A stretch of 64,000 bases of DNA from PALSA-911 sp963743035 (GCA_963743035.1 CAVUOB010000018.1:434001-498000); one strand, 5' to 3'; shown: positions 8,657-24,567, numbered from the stretch's first letter. The notes: a model not told the origin generated them from the letters alone. Program-made: numbers and translations.

Positions 8657-10294
8657 CTAACCATTGGGCAAGGCGACTTGCGCTGTCCAGTCCAGATGGA
8701 TCTCGGGATCGACCGAGATATAGCGTGCCGGCGGGGGCAGGCCGCCGGTGCGAAACACCCCCGCACGGTCCAGCACGAGCTTGTCGTCATCCGACAGGCG
8801 CGCCGCCTCGCGCAGATGGTCCGTCCAATTGTCCATCATCCAGGTCTCCACCCAGCCCTCCGGATGCGCCACGTCCTCGAACAACTGCCAGTCCACCGCG
8901 CCGGCGCGGCCGCGGACCTTTCGCATCTCGGACATCGTCGTTAGGAAGGCCCGGCGCTGACTCGGGTCCACCCGGTAATGCATGGTCTCCAGGATCCGCC
9001 GTCGCGTCTGCGGCAGGCTGGGGGCCAGTTCGGCGGCGGGTGCCTCTGGCACCGGCTGCGGCTTGAACCGTGCCGCCGCGCCCTGGGTGAGGGAGGGATC
9101 GAGCCCGAACCCCCGCACCGCCACCGCCATCAGGATCCCGCCGCCGGCGGCGGTGAGCAGCGAGTTGGTCAGGCCGATCTGCGTGCCGAGCCATCCCCAG
9201 CCGAAGGAGCCGATCGTGAGCGCGCCGTTATAGGAAAGCTGGTAGATCGCCAGTGCCCGCGCGCGCACCCAGGGCGGCGAGACCAGCTGCGCCGCCGCCT
9301 GGATCGACGAATAGGCGGTCACCCAGCCCATGCCGAACAGCGCCATGCCGAGGCAGGCCGGCACCCAATGGGTCGCCACCGCCAGCAGCGCTATGCCGCA
9401 ACAGGAGAACAGGCTGGCGCCGAACACGGTCGTGCTGCGGCTGACCCGGCCCCGCAAATTCGGCAACAGCATGCCGGCGGAGACGCCGCCCATGCCCATC
9501 ATGCCCAGGATCAGGCCATACATGCCGGCCCCCAGGCCGAGCTGGCTGTGCACCACCAGCGGCAGCATGGCCCAGGGCGCCGCGGCCGGCACCGAATAGG
9601 CGAAGGAGCGCATCATCGCTGCGCGCATCGCCGGCGTGTTGCGCACGAAGCGCATGCCCGCCCGCACCGCACTCAGAAAATGTTCGCGCGGCAGGGAGGA
9701 GGTCGATTTGTCGCGCCGCCAGGTCAGCAGCGCGGAGAGCACGGCGATGAAAGATGTCGCGTAAAGCGCGAAGGTCAGGCCGGAACCGCCGACCAGCACC
9801 AGCACGCCGCCAAGCGCCGGGCCGATCGCGCGGGCCAGGTTGAAGCCGATGCCGTTCAGCGCGATCGCCTGCACCAGATCCTCGCGCGGCACCAGCTCCG
9901 GCGCCAGCGCGCCCCAGGCCGGCGCGGTCATCGCCGAGCCGATGCCGATCGCGAAGGTCAGGGCCAGCAGGCTCCAGACCGTGATCAGGCCCATCAGCGT
10001 CAGCGTCGCCAGCAGCGCCGCGGCCGCCATGGTCCATCCCTGGGTTATCAGCAGGAACAGCCGCCGATCGACGATGTCGGCGATCGCGCCGGCCGGCACC
10101 GCCAGCAGGCACATCGGCAGAATGGTCGCCGCCTGCACCAGGCTCACGGTCAGCGGGTCGGGCGAGAGCGTGGTCATCAGCCAGCCGGCGCCGGTGTTCT
10201 GCAGCCAGACGCCGAGCGAGGTCACCACGAAGGCGAACCACATATTGCGGAACACGGCGTTGCGCAGCGGCAGAAGGGCAGGGGGCAGACCCAT
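8657..10294 (-). CDS. MFS transporter (EntS/DUF894 type) with C-terminal soluble domain
   Basis: Twelve-helix major-facilitator protein of the MFS_3 group, 545 aa. The first roughly 410 residues hold the transmembrane helices, with the MFS loop between helices 2 and 3 (GAIADIVDRRLFL). The last 120 or so residues are soluble and resemble the monooxygenase-like tail often found in this group (from RRILETMHYRVDPSQRRAF to HLDW). The family includes the enterobactin exporter EntS and uncharacterised effectors; no siderophore genes are near, so the substrate is unknown. Co-oriented with dps downstream. Confidence 0.82.
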   Translation of the reverse strand: MGLPPALLPLRNAVFRNMWFAFVVTSLGVWLQNTGAGWLMTTLSPDPLTVSLVQAATILPMCLLAVPAGAIADIVDRRLFLLITQGWTMAAAALLATLTLMGLITVWSLLALTFAIGIGSAMTAPAWGALAPELVPREDLVQAIALNGIGFNLARAIGPALGGVLVLVGGSGLTFALYATSFIAVLSALLTWRRDKSTSSLPREHFLSAVRAGMRFVRNTPAMRAAMMRSFAYSVPAAAPWAMLPLVVHSQLGLGAGMYGLILGMMGMGGVSAGMLLPNLRGRVSRSTTVFGASLFSCCGIALLAVATHWVPACLGMALFGMGWVTAYSSIQAAAQLVSPPWVRARALAIYQLSYNGALTIGSFGWGWLGTQIGLTNSLLTAAGGGILMAVAVRGFGLDPSLTQGAAARFKPQPVPEAPAAELAPSLPQTRRRILETMHYRVDPSQRRAFLTTMSEMRKVRGRAGAVDWQLFEDVAHPEGWVETWMMDNWTDHLREAARLSDDDKLVLDRAGVFRTGGLPPPARYISVDPEIHLDWTAQVALPNG

Positions 10295-10604
10295 GATGCG
10301 TCAGTTCCGTGAGAGGGAGGGGGGCATTCCGGCCTTCGCCGCGGCCATGTTGCGCGGCGTCGCTGTCATGCGCACCCGCCCCTGCAGGCCTGCCACGGCT
10401 TCATGACCTCCTGCAAGGAAAGCATCTCCCTGTTCCCCCCGATAGGCCGTTCTCCCCGGCTTGCATACGAGAGCGCATGGGAGCGGTTGGCGTCGAGAAA
10501 ATTCGCGCCGGGTGCGTCATCCGCGATCCCCGTCCGCGCTCCTGCGGCGTTGCGACCACCCGGTGCTGGCTCTACACCCGCCTGCATCCAGGCAGGAGCA
10601 GGAC
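10295..10604. other. 310-bp divergent intergenic region
   Basis: This gap separates the divergent MFS gene and the epimerase. I see no credible small gene, RNA or repeat in it. It must contain the promoters of both; I could not assign -35/-10 boxes with confidence. Confidence 0.5.
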
Positions 10605-11579
10605 GTGGCAATTCTCGTGACGGGCGTGGCAGGATTTATCGGTCATCACGTGGCGAAGGCGCTGCTCGCCCGCGGCGAGCGGGTCGTCGGGATCGACAAC
10701 CTGAACACCTATTATGACGTGGGATTGAAGCAGGCGCGGCTGAATCAGCTGGTGGGCGAGCGGGAATTCCAGTTTCGCGCGATGGATATTTCCGATCGTG
10801 ACCAGGTCTTCGCCCTGATCGACGAGAACCCGGACCTGACCGGCATCGTTCATCTCGCCGCCCAGGCGGGGGTGCGGTACTCGCTGATCGACCCCTACGC
10901 CTATGTCCAGTCGAACGTGATGGGCCATCTGGTGATCCAGGAAGCGGCGCGACGCCTGAAAAACCTGCGCCACCTCGTCTATGCCAGCTCGTCCTCGGTC
11001 TATGGGGCGAATCGCAAGCTGCCGTTCGCCGAGACCGATCCGGTGGACACGCCGGTCTCCCTCTATGCCGCGACAAAGCGCGCCGATGAACTGATGGCGC
11101 ATGTCTATGGCCATCTCTTCCAGTTGCCGCAGACGGGCCTGCGCTTTTTCACCGTCTATGGCCCGTGGGGCCGCCCGGACATGGCCTATTACAGCTTCGC
11201 CCGCGCCATCGTCGCGGGCGAGCCGATCACGGTCTACGGCGACGGCCTGCTGAAGCGGGACTTCACCTATATCGACGACATCGTCGCCGGGGTGATCGGC
11301 TGCCTGGACAACCCCCCCTCCGGCGAGCTGCCGGTGCGAGTCCTGAATATCGGCAATCACCGCAGCGAGCTGGTCAACACATTGATTTCCCTGCTCGAGC
11401 AGGAGCTCGGACGTAAGGCGATCATCCGCAACGCGCCGCGCCCGGCGCTCGATGTGGAGGAGACCTTCGCCTCCGTCGATGCCATCGGCGCCCTGACCGG
11501 GTACCGCCCGACCACGCCGCTTTCCGTCGGAATCCCGCAATTCGTGGCCTGGTTCCGGAACTGGCACCGGATCAACTGA
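10605..11579 (+). CDS. NAD-dependent nucleotide-sugar epimerase (UDP-glucuronate 4-epimerase type)
   Basis: Extended short-chain dehydrogenase that epimerises a UDP-sugar, probably UDP-glucuronate to UDP-galacturonate, for envelope polysaccharide. 324 aa from the GTG at 10605, chosen because the NAD-binding motif VTGVAGFIG begins right after it and AGGAG lies 6 bases upstream. Further motifs: IDNLNTYYDVGLKQARL (typical of the glucuronate epimerases), YASSSSVYG, and the catalytic YAATK (Tyr/Lys). No other polysaccharide genes adjoin; the rrn promoter begins 32 bp after its stop. Confidence 0.85.
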   Translation: MAILVTGVAGFIGHHVAKALLARGERVVGIDNLNTYYDVGLKQARLNQLVGEREFQFRAMDISDRDQVFALIDENPDLTGIVHLAAQAGVRYSLIDPYAYVQSNVMGHLVIQEAARRLKNLRHLVYASSSSVYGANRKLPFAETDPVDTPVSLYAATKRADELMAHVYGHLFQLPQTGLRFFTVYGPWGRPDMAYYSFARAIVAGEPITVYGDGLLKRDFTYIDDIVAGVIGCLDNPPSGELPVRVLNIGNHRSELVNTLISLLEQELGRKAIIRNAPRPALDVEETFASVDAIGALTGYRPTTPLSVGIPQFVAWFRNWHRIN

Positions 11580-11610
11580 GCGGGTCGCGCGGCCTGTGGA
11601 AAACTTCCGC

Positions 11611-11639
11611 TTGACGGCACCGCGCCCCGCCCCTAGAAC
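11611..11639 (+). promoter_or_regulatory. rRNA operon promoter (sigma-70 type)
   Basis: TTGACG (11611-11616) and TAGAAC (11634-11639) are separated by exactly 17 bases of C-rich sequence and are followed by a GC-rich discriminator. This is a typical strong rrn promoter for the group and lies about 450 bp before 16S. Confidence 0.7.
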
Positions 11640-12090
11640 CCGCCTCACCGAAGCGGATATTTCTCTTGTGCCCGCCGAGTGGTTCGGATAGTGTCTTCCC
11701 CCTGCGTCGGGATGGGCGCATCAGAGGCAAGCTGGTCGGTTGGCCCGCGAAATGCGGGACGACTGGTCGTTTGGCTTTGAGTTCATTGACAATTGTATAA
11801 GCTAGGAAGGGATACGTTGGCGGCGTCCTTGGTATTTTCGCCTTAGGGTGGGGATAGGTTTGGGGTTTTCTGGTGGTCTGGATTTTGGATCTGGGCTTAC
11901 TGGTCGACTTTCTGGGACGTGCTGTTGATGTATCTTTGATGCGTTAAAGTACGCTTTAGAATGAGCTCTGGTTGTTTGCTGGGCTTGGTCCTTTGGGATT
12001 GGGTTGGGTGGATGATTGGGGTGACCACGAGTTCGGGTTCTGTTCGTTGAGGGCTTTGGTTCTGCTTTGGTGGGACTGGGGTTTGAGATG
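11640..12090 (+). other. rRNA leader region with boxA-like element
   Basis: Untranslated leader of the rrn transcript. At 11781-11801 the sequence GTTCATTGACAATTGTATA resembles the alphaproteobacterial boxA antitermination element and is echoed before 23S (14140-14156). From about 11800 the plus strand is very rich in G and T and poor in C. No credible coding sequence is present; open frames here are chance. Confidence 0.6.
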
Positions 12091-13579
<1,489 letters not shown>

Positions 13580-13776
13580 AAGGATGGTTTCCGATATTGG
13601 GCTTCGGCCTGGTTTGGAGACTTCCTTACATGCTTCCGGCGGATGCCGGAGGCGCTTCTCCGGATTGATCTGGAGAACTTCAGGCTGGCGCCGCCAGCGT
13701 ATCCCTTCCCTGTGTAATGTCCGGATCGCGCCGCAGGAGGTTTCTCCTGGTTTGGCTGTGGTCTGATCCTGGTCTT

Positions 13777-13853
<77 letters not shown>

Positions 13854-13860
13854 AATCGCT

Positions 13861-13933
13861 GGGGGCGTAGCTCAGCTGGGAGAGCACCTGCTTTGCAAGC
13901 AGGGGGTCAGCGGTTCGATCCCGCTCGTCTCCA
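13861..13933 (+). tRNA. tRNA-Ala (TGC), CCA not encoded
   Basis: Second spacer tRNA, 73 nt, 7 bases after tRNA-Ile. Acceptor GGGGGCG pairs with CGTCTCC (two G-U pairs), anticodon TGC is at 13894-13896, T-loop GGTTCGATCCC. After discriminator A at 13933 comes TCC, not CCA, so the 3' end must be added by the CCA enzyme, unlike the neighbouring tRNA-Ile. Confidence 0.95.
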
Positions 13934-14471
13934 TCCGCGGCCCTTGCCGCGGATTGGCTTGGAGTGGGCTGCCGTCGCCTCCAACCCGCGCTACCCCTTG
14001 GTAGCGCGCTGGTAGCGAGGCTGCCGACCCACTCGAGGCGACTTACACGGGAAGAAAACAAGTTTCGCAATGGCCTGGTCTGAGTGACATCGGACAGGTT
14101 GTTGCGCGAATGTTTCCTAGCTTTCGATTGGGAACAGCTGTTCTTTCAATTGTGAATCAGGTTCTGGTACGTCTCTGGACGTGCTGTCTCGGGCTCTGCC
14201 TGGCGGGTGTGCGAACACCGGCCTGGGGGAGAAACCGGGCTTTTGGCGTTGTGATGGCGCCTTGAGCAAGCTGCGATGTCTGACCGACCATCCTCGAGAG
14301 GGGGTGTTCCAGCAGCGGATGGCGACTACGCTTCAGAGGCGATGAATAGCGATGTGCTGAGTGAATGACATGCCAGCCAATGTGATTGGAAGATTTGCTC
14401 CCGGGATTTTTGGGGGTGGATGGTTCCTGCACATGGTGGGTTGGTTTTCGGGGCGACCCGAAGGCCATTGA
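13934..14471 (+). other. Spacer between tRNA-Ala and 23S rRNA
   Basis: About 540 bp of processed spacer. It holds stacked hairpins directly after tRNA-Ala: CCGCGG/CCGCGG (13935-13952), a 9-bp perfect stem CGCGCTACC/GGTAGCGCG (13987-14008), and an outer GAGTGGG/CCCACTC pairing. A second boxA-like element, GTTCTTTCAATTGTGAA, is at 14140-14156. Stems are likely RNase processing sites. No gene seen. Confidence 0.6.
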
Positions 14472-17210
<2,739 letters not shown>

Positions 17211-17406
17211 CAATCCGATCTATCTGTCCCCGACAGACGATCGAAACCACCATGCGCAGCAATCATCCACTTCCGGCAGACAAAGCCAAAGCACATCGCA
17301 AACACCTTACCAGAACCTGCATCGCACTCCCTGACGGGGGGCGAGTGTATGCCCGGTAGACGGCATACGCTGGCGCGTTTCGCCAAAGCGAAACGCTGGA
17401 TTAGAT

Positions 17407-17524
17407 GACCTGGTGGCCATGGCGGGGTCCCCCCACCCGATCCCATCCCGAACTCGGCCGTGAAAAACCCCAGCGCCCATGGTACTGCGTCTCAAGACGC
17501 GGGAGAGTAGGTCGCCGCCAGGTC
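17407..17524 (+). rRNA. rrf: 5S ribosomal RNA
   Basis: About 118 nt with closing stem ACCTGGTGGC / GCCGCCAGGT and the conserved CCGATCCCATCCCGAACTCG loop. It lies about 200 bp after 23S; that gap carries two hairpins (17347-17368 and 17375-17396). Confidence 0.95.
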
Positions 17525-17566
17525 TTCTAATCCACCCAAAAACCAAACCAACACACAAACCACCCG

Positions 17567-17643
<77 letters not shown>

Positions 17644-17657
17644 TCTTGATTTGCCCA

Positions 17658-17691
17658 CCCAAAGCCTCCGCTTCCACGCGGAGGCTTTGGG
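17658..17691 (+). terminator. rrn operon terminator
   Basis: A perfect 14-bp stem, CCCAAAGCCTCCGC with GCGGAGGCTTTGGG, around a 6-base loop, 14 bp after tRNA-fMet and followed by CGTTTCGG. The U-tract is weak, but stem strength and place make it the operon end. Confidence 0.8.
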
Positions 17692-17847
17692 CGTTTCGGG
17701 CCACGCCAGATCCCGGCCTGCGAGAACGGCCCAGACCCGGGGCTTCGATCCGCAGCATGGATTTCGTTGCATCTCCATCCAAGCTGGGCCAGCCTGGGAG
17801 CGCCGGGCAGGTCCGCCGGCGTCGAAACACGGGCGATGGAGGCCGGT

Positions 17848-18294
17848 ATGGTGCGTGTCGTCGGGATCAACCATCTGGGGATCCGGGTGAGCGACTACGA
17901 GAAATCAAAGCAGTTCTACGGCCGGCTGTTCCCGTTCCTCGGGTTCGAGATATCCGACGAGTACGCGGACGCGATCGGCTGGACCAACGGCAAGACGCGG
18001 TTCTGGATCGGTCCCGCCGACGCCGCGGGACGCAAGCACAAATACCGCATCGGCGATGTCGGGTTTCACCACTACGCATTCCAGCTTCGCAGCCGCAAGG
18101 ACGTGGACGCGCTGCAGGGGTTCCTGCGTGACGAGCTGCATGCCACCATCGTCGATCCCGCCGCGGAATATTATGACGATTACTACGCCGTGTTCTTCCT
18201 GGATCCGGACGGGCTCAAGCTGGAGGGAATGAAATACGGCGAGAAGCATGCGCGGGCGGCGCGCAAGAAGGCCGCGGTGCGCAAGCGGGCGTAG
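17848..18294 (+). CDS. VOC-family (glyoxalase/dioxygenase superfamily) protein
   Basis: A 148-aa protein with two paired beta-alpha-beta-beta-beta modules. Motifs: GINHLGIRVSDYEKSKQFY (metal His and the usual VOC opening), VGFHHYAFQLRSRKDVD (second metal site) and VFFLDPDGLKLEGMKYG (Glu ligand). Such proteins bind a divalent metal and act as glyoxalases, isomerases, ring-cleaving dioxygenases or resistance proteins; the substrate is not predictable. The C-terminal tail is Arg/Lys/Ala rich. Start at 17848 is preferred over 17836 because GGAGG lies 5 bases upstream. It stands alone just after the rrn operon. Confidence 0.82.
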   Translation: MVRVVGINHLGIRVSDYEKSKQFYGRLFPFLGFEISDEYADAIGWTNGKTRFWIGPADAAGRKHKYRIGDVGFHHYAFQLRSRKDVDALQGFLRDELHATIVDPAAEYYDDYYAVFFLDPDGLKLEGMKYGEKHARAARKKAAVRKRA

Positions 18295-18318
18295 CCACGC
18301 AGCGCACCGGCTTGCCGG

Positions 18319-20259
18319 TCAGGATGCGGCTTCCACGCGCACGCCAGGGTGGAAATGGGCATAGACGCGCCGGGCGGTCTCGCGGTTGATGCCGGGGGCG
18401 GCTTCGAGGTCGGTCAGCCCTGCCATCTTCACCCCGCGGGCGGAGCCGAAATGGTTCAGCAAGGCGCGCTTGCGGGCCGCGCCGACGCCGGGGATTTCGT
18501 CCAGTTCGCTGCGGATCAGGGCCTTGGAGCGTCCGGCCCGGTGGGTGGTGATGGCGAAGCGGTGCGCCTCGTCACGCAGGCGCTGGAGGAAATACAGCAC
18601 CGGATCGCGCGGGGGCAGCTGGAAGGGTTCGCGCCCGGCGGTATGGAACCATTCCCGCCCGGCGTCGCGGTCCGGCCCCTTGGCGATGCCCACGAGCTTC
18701 ACGTCGGACACGCCGAGATCGTCCAGCACGGATTGCGCGGCCGAGAGCTGGCCGGCGCCGCCGTCGATCAGCACCAAATCCGGCCAAGCGGCACTGCGCG
18801 CACCTGCGGCACCGTCTTCGCCAGCCGCTTCCTCCTTCAGCGCGCGGGTGAAGCGGCGCTCGAGCATTTCGCGCATCATGGCGAAATCGTCGCCCGGCGT
18901 GATCGGGCCGCGAATGGCGAATTTGCGATAGGCGGATTTCAGGAAACCCTCGGCGCCGGCGACGATCATCACGCCGTACGGGCTGGTGCCCATGATGTGG
19001 CTGTTGTCGTAGACTTCGATCCGCTCCGGCGGGGCCGGCAGGCCGAACAGTTCCGCCACGCCGGCCAGCAGCTTCGCCTGGCCGGCGGTCTCTGCCAGCT
19101 TGCGCTCCAGCGCCTCGCGCGCGTTCAGCTCGGCATGCTGCACCACGGCGCGTTTTTCGCCGCGCTGGGGCATCGTTATTTCCACCTTGCGGCCGGCCTT
19201 CAGGCTGAGCGCCTCGGTGATCAGGGCCTGTTCGGGGAGGGCACCGCTGGTCAGGATCAGCGGCGGCGGCGGCTTGTCGTCGTAGAACTGGGCGATGAAG
19301 GCGGCCAGCACCTCGCCGGTTTCCTCGTTGCGGGCGTGGCTCGGGTAGAAGGCGCGGTTGCCGTTGTTGCGGCCGCCGCGGATGAAGAACACCTGCACGC
19401 AGGTCTGCCCGGCGATCTGCCAGGCGGCGATGACGTCGGCGTCCTCCAGGCTGGCCGGGTTGGCAATGCCGGTGCCCTGCACATGGGTCAGGCCGCGGAT
19501 GCGGTCGCGCACGGCCGCGGCGCGTTCGAATTCCAGCGCGGCGGCGGCGTGCTCCATCTCGGCGGCCAGTTCCTGCTGCACGGCGGCGGATTTGCCGGCC
19601 AGGAAGGCCTTGGCCTGGGCGACGAGCTTGCCGTAGCCCTCGGCGTCGATCCGCCCGACGCAGGGGGCCGAGCAGCGGCGGATCTGGTACAGCAGGCAGG
19701 GGCGGGTGCGGTTGGCGAACACGGTGTCGGCGCAGGAGCGCAGCAGGAACACCCGCTGCATGGCGGTGACGGTCTGGTTCACCGCCCAGGCGGAGGCGAA
19801 GGGGCCCCAGTAGCTGCCCTTGCGGGTCTGCGCGCCGCGGTGCTTGGCGATCTGCGGGAAGGGGTGGTCCTCGGTCAGCATCAGCCACGGATAGGATTTG
19901 TCGTCGCGCAGCACGATGTTGAAGCGCGGCTTCAGGCGCTTGATCAGGTTGGCCTCGAGCAGCAGGGCCTCGGCCTCGGTGTGGGTGGTGACGATTTCCA
20001 TCGCCACGGTCTCCGACACCATGCGGCGCAGGCGCTCGGGCAGGCGCATCAGCTGGGCGTAGTTCGCCACGCGCTTCTTCAGGCTGCGGGCCTTGCCGAC
20101 ATAGAGCGCTTCGCCCTTGGCATCGAGCATGCGGTAGACGCCGGGACTGGCGGGCATGGTCAGCAGCGCCGCCTCGATCACCGAGACCCCTCTCGGCGTC
20201 TCATTTGACGGGATCGGCGCTGTCTGCTGCGGTTCTGGCAGGTTCTGTTCGCTGTTCAC
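18319..20259 (-). CDS. uvrC: Excinuclease ABC subunit C
   Basis: Dual-incision nuclease of nucleotide excision repair, acting with UvrA and UvrB. 646 aa. In order: GIY-YIG nuclease (MPASPGVYRMLDAKGEALYVGKA-like block, residues about 35-110), the UvrB-binding UVR helix pair (around residues 205-240, AALEFERAAAVRDRI), the RNase H-like C-terminal nuclease (EVYDNSHIMGTSPYG, VLIDGGAGQLSAA) and tandem helix-hairpin-helix motifs (IPGVGAARKRALLNHFG). It lies near uvrB on the same strand with folB between them. Confidence 0.96.
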   Translation of the reverse strand: MNSEQNLPEPQQTAPIPSNETPRGVSVIEAALLTMPASPGVYRMLDAKGEALYVGKARSLKKRVANYAQLMRLPERLRRMVSETVAMEIVTTHTEAEALLLEANLIKRLKPRFNIVLRDDKSYPWLMLTEDHPFPQIAKHRGAQTRKGSYWGPFASAWAVNQTVTAMQRVFLLRSCADTVFANRTRPCLLYQIRRCSAPCVGRIDAEGYGKLVAQAKAFLAGKSAAVQQELAAEMEHAAAALEFERAAAVRDRIRGLTHVQGTGIANPASLEDADVIAAWQIAGQTCVQVFFIRGGRNNGNRAFYPSHARNEETGEVLAAFIAQFYDDKPPPPLILTSGALPEQALITEALSLKAGRKVEITMPQRGEKRAVVQHAELNAREALERKLAETAGQAKLLAGVAELFGLPAPPERIEVYDNSHIMGTSPYGVMIVAGAEGFLKSAYRKFAIRGPITPGDDFAMMREMLERRFTRALKEEAAGEDGAAGARSAAWPDLVLIDGGAGQLSAAQSVLDDLGVSDVKLVGIAKGPDRDAGREWFHTAGREPFQLPPRDPVLYFLQRLRDEAHRFAITTHRAGRSKALIRSELDEIPGVGAARKRALLNHFGSARGVKMAGLTDLEAAPGINRETARRVYAHFHPGVRVEAAS

Positions 20260-20483
20260 GCGGGTGACCTAGAAGCGGGCGGGCGGGGGCCAATCAATCC
20301 ACGAAAGCTGGGGATAACTTTGTGGGCAACGTGTTGGGCACAGGTGCGAATGCCAGGGATTCCTCGACTCCAACCCCATTGCCCAAAAGGCGGGCAGAAA
20401 ACTAAGGGGTTGATTTCCATATATTCTTTTGGCAGGCGCTGTCATCCTATTAACATAATCGGCCATGTGCCTGTAACTGCGGT

Positions 20484-20918
20484 TCATCCGGCTCCATGAG
20501 TGGACAAATCGGAACGACGGCGCTCGATCTCCACCCCGGCCGAGGCCGCATCGGCAAATACATCGAGTTTTTCGACCCGGATGCGGACGATTTCCACCCG
20601 CGGATCGGACAGGCAGGCTTCCGCGATGCGTTCGGCCAGGGTTTCAACCAGCAATACATGGCCGGAGGAGATAATGTCGCGGACCGCGTTGGCGACGGCT
20701 TCGTAATCAACCACACGTGACAGCCGGTCGCGCCCCACGGCGGGGCGGGACAGGCCGCCGGCGCCGAGATCTTCAACCCCGAGATCGACATTCACCCTTA
20801 CCCGCTGCGCCGCGCCGTGCTCATGCGGGTGCACGCCGATGCTGGCGGGCAGCACCATGTCGCGCAGGAACACGTGTCTCAGCTTGCGGGCGGCGCTGGC
20901 GATCCGGGCCTGTTCCAT
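20484..20918 (-). CDS. folB: Dihydroneopterin aldolase FolB
   Basis: Folate pathway enzyme converting dihydroneopterin to hydroxymethyl-dihydropterin and glycolaldehyde. 144 aa. Family features: VFLRDMVLPASIGVHPHE (active-site Glu/His region), RVRVNVDLGVED, VVDYEAVANAVRDII, LVETLAERIAEACL and VRIRVEKLDVF. Located between uvrB and uvrC; folP and folK are not adjacent. The 224-bp gap to uvrC contains nothing I can recognise apart from an AT-richer patch. Confidence 0.9.
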   Translation of the reverse strand: MEQARIASAARKLRHVFLRDMVLPASIGVHPHEHGAAQRVRVNVDLGVEDLGAGGLSRPAVGRDRLSRVVDYEAVANAVRDIISSGHVLLVETLAERIAEACLSDPRVEIVRIRVEKLDVFADAASAGVEIERRRSDLSTHGAG

Positions 20919-21083
20919 ACGGTGCTGGTCTCTCGATAATGGCCCAAAACAGCGGGCGGTCCTTGACGGTCGCCTGCTGTAATCCCGGATCGGTCAAGCT
21001 CAGTTCGCCGCCCTCAAGTTCGCCGCCCTCCGGCGCTCGCGCAACTCGCCCCACTCGCTTGGCGCGGTAGGGCGGCGCAGGCT

Positions 21084-23273
<2,190 letters not shown>

Positions 23274-23605
23274 CTACAGCTTCCTTGATGTCCGTTAGAT
23301 GGTTCCGGGGCACCCGATTGGCCAGCCCGAGACGGGGCGCAGCTTGGCATACCAGCCAGGGCGAATGCACGCGCGGCACCCGCGACGATGCTTCCTTTTC
23401 CCTCTCCCCGCTCGGGGGAGAGGCAAGGGTGAGGGGGCCGGGCTGCCACCCGCCGATCCCTTTCCCCCAGCCGGGAAGCGGCGAATTTATCCACGGTATC
23501 ATATTACCACAAAGATAAACCCTTGACGGATCAGGGCCATTCGCCCATAAGCCCGCACCAACATACGTACGGCCACCTGTTCCGCTTATACGAAAGCAAA
23601 GCTCC
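23274..23605. other. 332-bp divergent intergenic region (uvrB / rplM)
   Basis: Contains a REP-like hairpin (listed separately) and a locally AT-rich stretch (about 23480-23600) just before rplM that should carry the ribosomal-protein promoter. No gene seen. Confidence 0.5.
23401..23423. repeat. REP-like palindrome
   Basis: CCTCTCCCC and GGGGAGAGG form a 9-bp stem around GCTCG, followed by GCAAGGGTGAGGGGG. This is the form of a widespread interspersed repeat of GC-rich proteobacteria; only one copy is in this window. Confidence 0.6.
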
Positions 23606-24070
23606 ATGAAGACCACCGTCTCGATAAAGCCCGCGGAGGTGCAGAAGAACTGGGTGTTGATCGACGCCGAAGGCCTGGTTCTCGGCCGCCTCGCCGTCGT
23701 CATCGCCAATCGTCTGCGCGGCAAGCACAAGCCCCAGTTCACCCCGCATGTCGATTGCGGCGACAATGTCGTCGTCATCAACGCCCAGAAGGTGAAGGTC
23801 ACCGGCAACAAGGCCGAGCAGTCGATCTTCTACTACCACACCGGCTATGCCGGCGGCATCAAGGGCCGCTCCATCCGCCAGCGGCTGGAGAGCAAGCACC
23901 CCGAGCGGGTGCTGGAAAAGGCCGTGGAGCGCATGATCACCCGTGGCCCGCTGCAGCGCGCGCAGATGAAGCATCTGTATGTCTACGGCGGCCCCGAGCA
24001 TAAGCACGACGGCCAGCAGCCGGTGAAGCTCGACGTTGCCGCCTTGAACCCGAAGAACAAGAGGGTCTGA
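23606..24070 (+). CDS. rplM: 50S ribosomal protein L13
   Basis: Large-subunit protein, 154 aa. Family blocks: NWVLIDAEGLVLGRLA, IANRLRGKHKPQFTPHVDCGD, YYHTGYAGGIK and MITRGPLQRAQMKHLYVYGG. Forms the universal rplM-rpsI pair, with a 5-bp gap to rpsI. Confidence 0.98.
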   Translation: MKTTVSIKPAEVQKNWVLIDAEGLVLGRLAVVIANRLRGKHKPQFTPHVDCGDNVVVINAQKVKVTGNKAEQSIFYYHTGYAGGIKGRSIRQRLESKHPERVLEKAVERMITRGPLQRAQMKHLYVYGGPEHKHDGQQPVKLDVAALNPKNKRV

Positions 24071-24075
24071 TCCAG

Positions 24076-24567
24076 ATGTCCGAAACTCAGTCCCGCACGC
24101 TTGCCGACCTCAAGGACCTTGCGGTCGCCGCCGGCACGATCGAGAACGACACCCCGAAGCGGGAGCCGAAGCGCGACGCGCTCGGCCGCAGCTACGCCAC
24201 CGGCCGGCGCAAGAACGCCATCGCCCGCGTCTGGATCAAGCCCGGCAAGGGCGAGATCAACGTCAACGGCAAGCGCGTGACCCAGTATTTCGCCCGCCCG
24301 GTGCTGCGCATGCTGATCACCCAGCCCTTCCTGGTGGCCGACCGCTACAACCAGTTCGACGTGTTCTGCACGGTGAACGGCGGCGGGCTGTCCGGCCAGG
24401 CCGGCGCGCTGCGCCACGGCATCAGCCGGGCGCTGACCTATTACGAGCCGGAACTGCGCGGCATCCTGAAGGTCGCCGGCTTCCTGACGCGCGACTCCCG
24501 CGTGGTCGAGCGGAAGAAATACGGCAAGGCGAAGGCCCGCCGGAGCTTCCAGTTCTCCAAGCGCTGA
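24076..24567 (+). CDS. rpsI: 30S ribosomal protein S9
   Basis: Small-subunit protein, 163 aa, with the N-terminal extension common in alphaproteobacteria (about 35 residues). Conserved: YATGRRKNAIARVWIKPGKG, NGGGLSGQAGALRHGISRAL, and the basic tail KKYGKAKARRSFQFSKR that reaches the P-site tRNA. Followed by a strong terminator. Confidence 0.98.
   Translation: MSETQSRTLADLKDLAVAAGTIENDTPKREPKRDALGRSYATGRRKNAIARVWIKPGKGEINVNGKRVTQYFARPVLRMLITQPFLVADRYNQFDVFCTVNGGGLSGQAGALRHGISRALTYYEPELRGILKVAGFLTRDSRVVERKKYGKAKARRSFQFSKR

Noticed and set aside
11786..11801. TTGACA and TATAAG in the rRNA leader read as a second promoter
   Set aside because: They are only 4 bases apart, and the segment fits the conserved boxA element better.
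23487..23495. DnaA-box-like TTATCCACG between uvrB and rplM
   Set aside because: A single near match with no cluster, no AT-rich unwinding region and no replication genes; not an origin.
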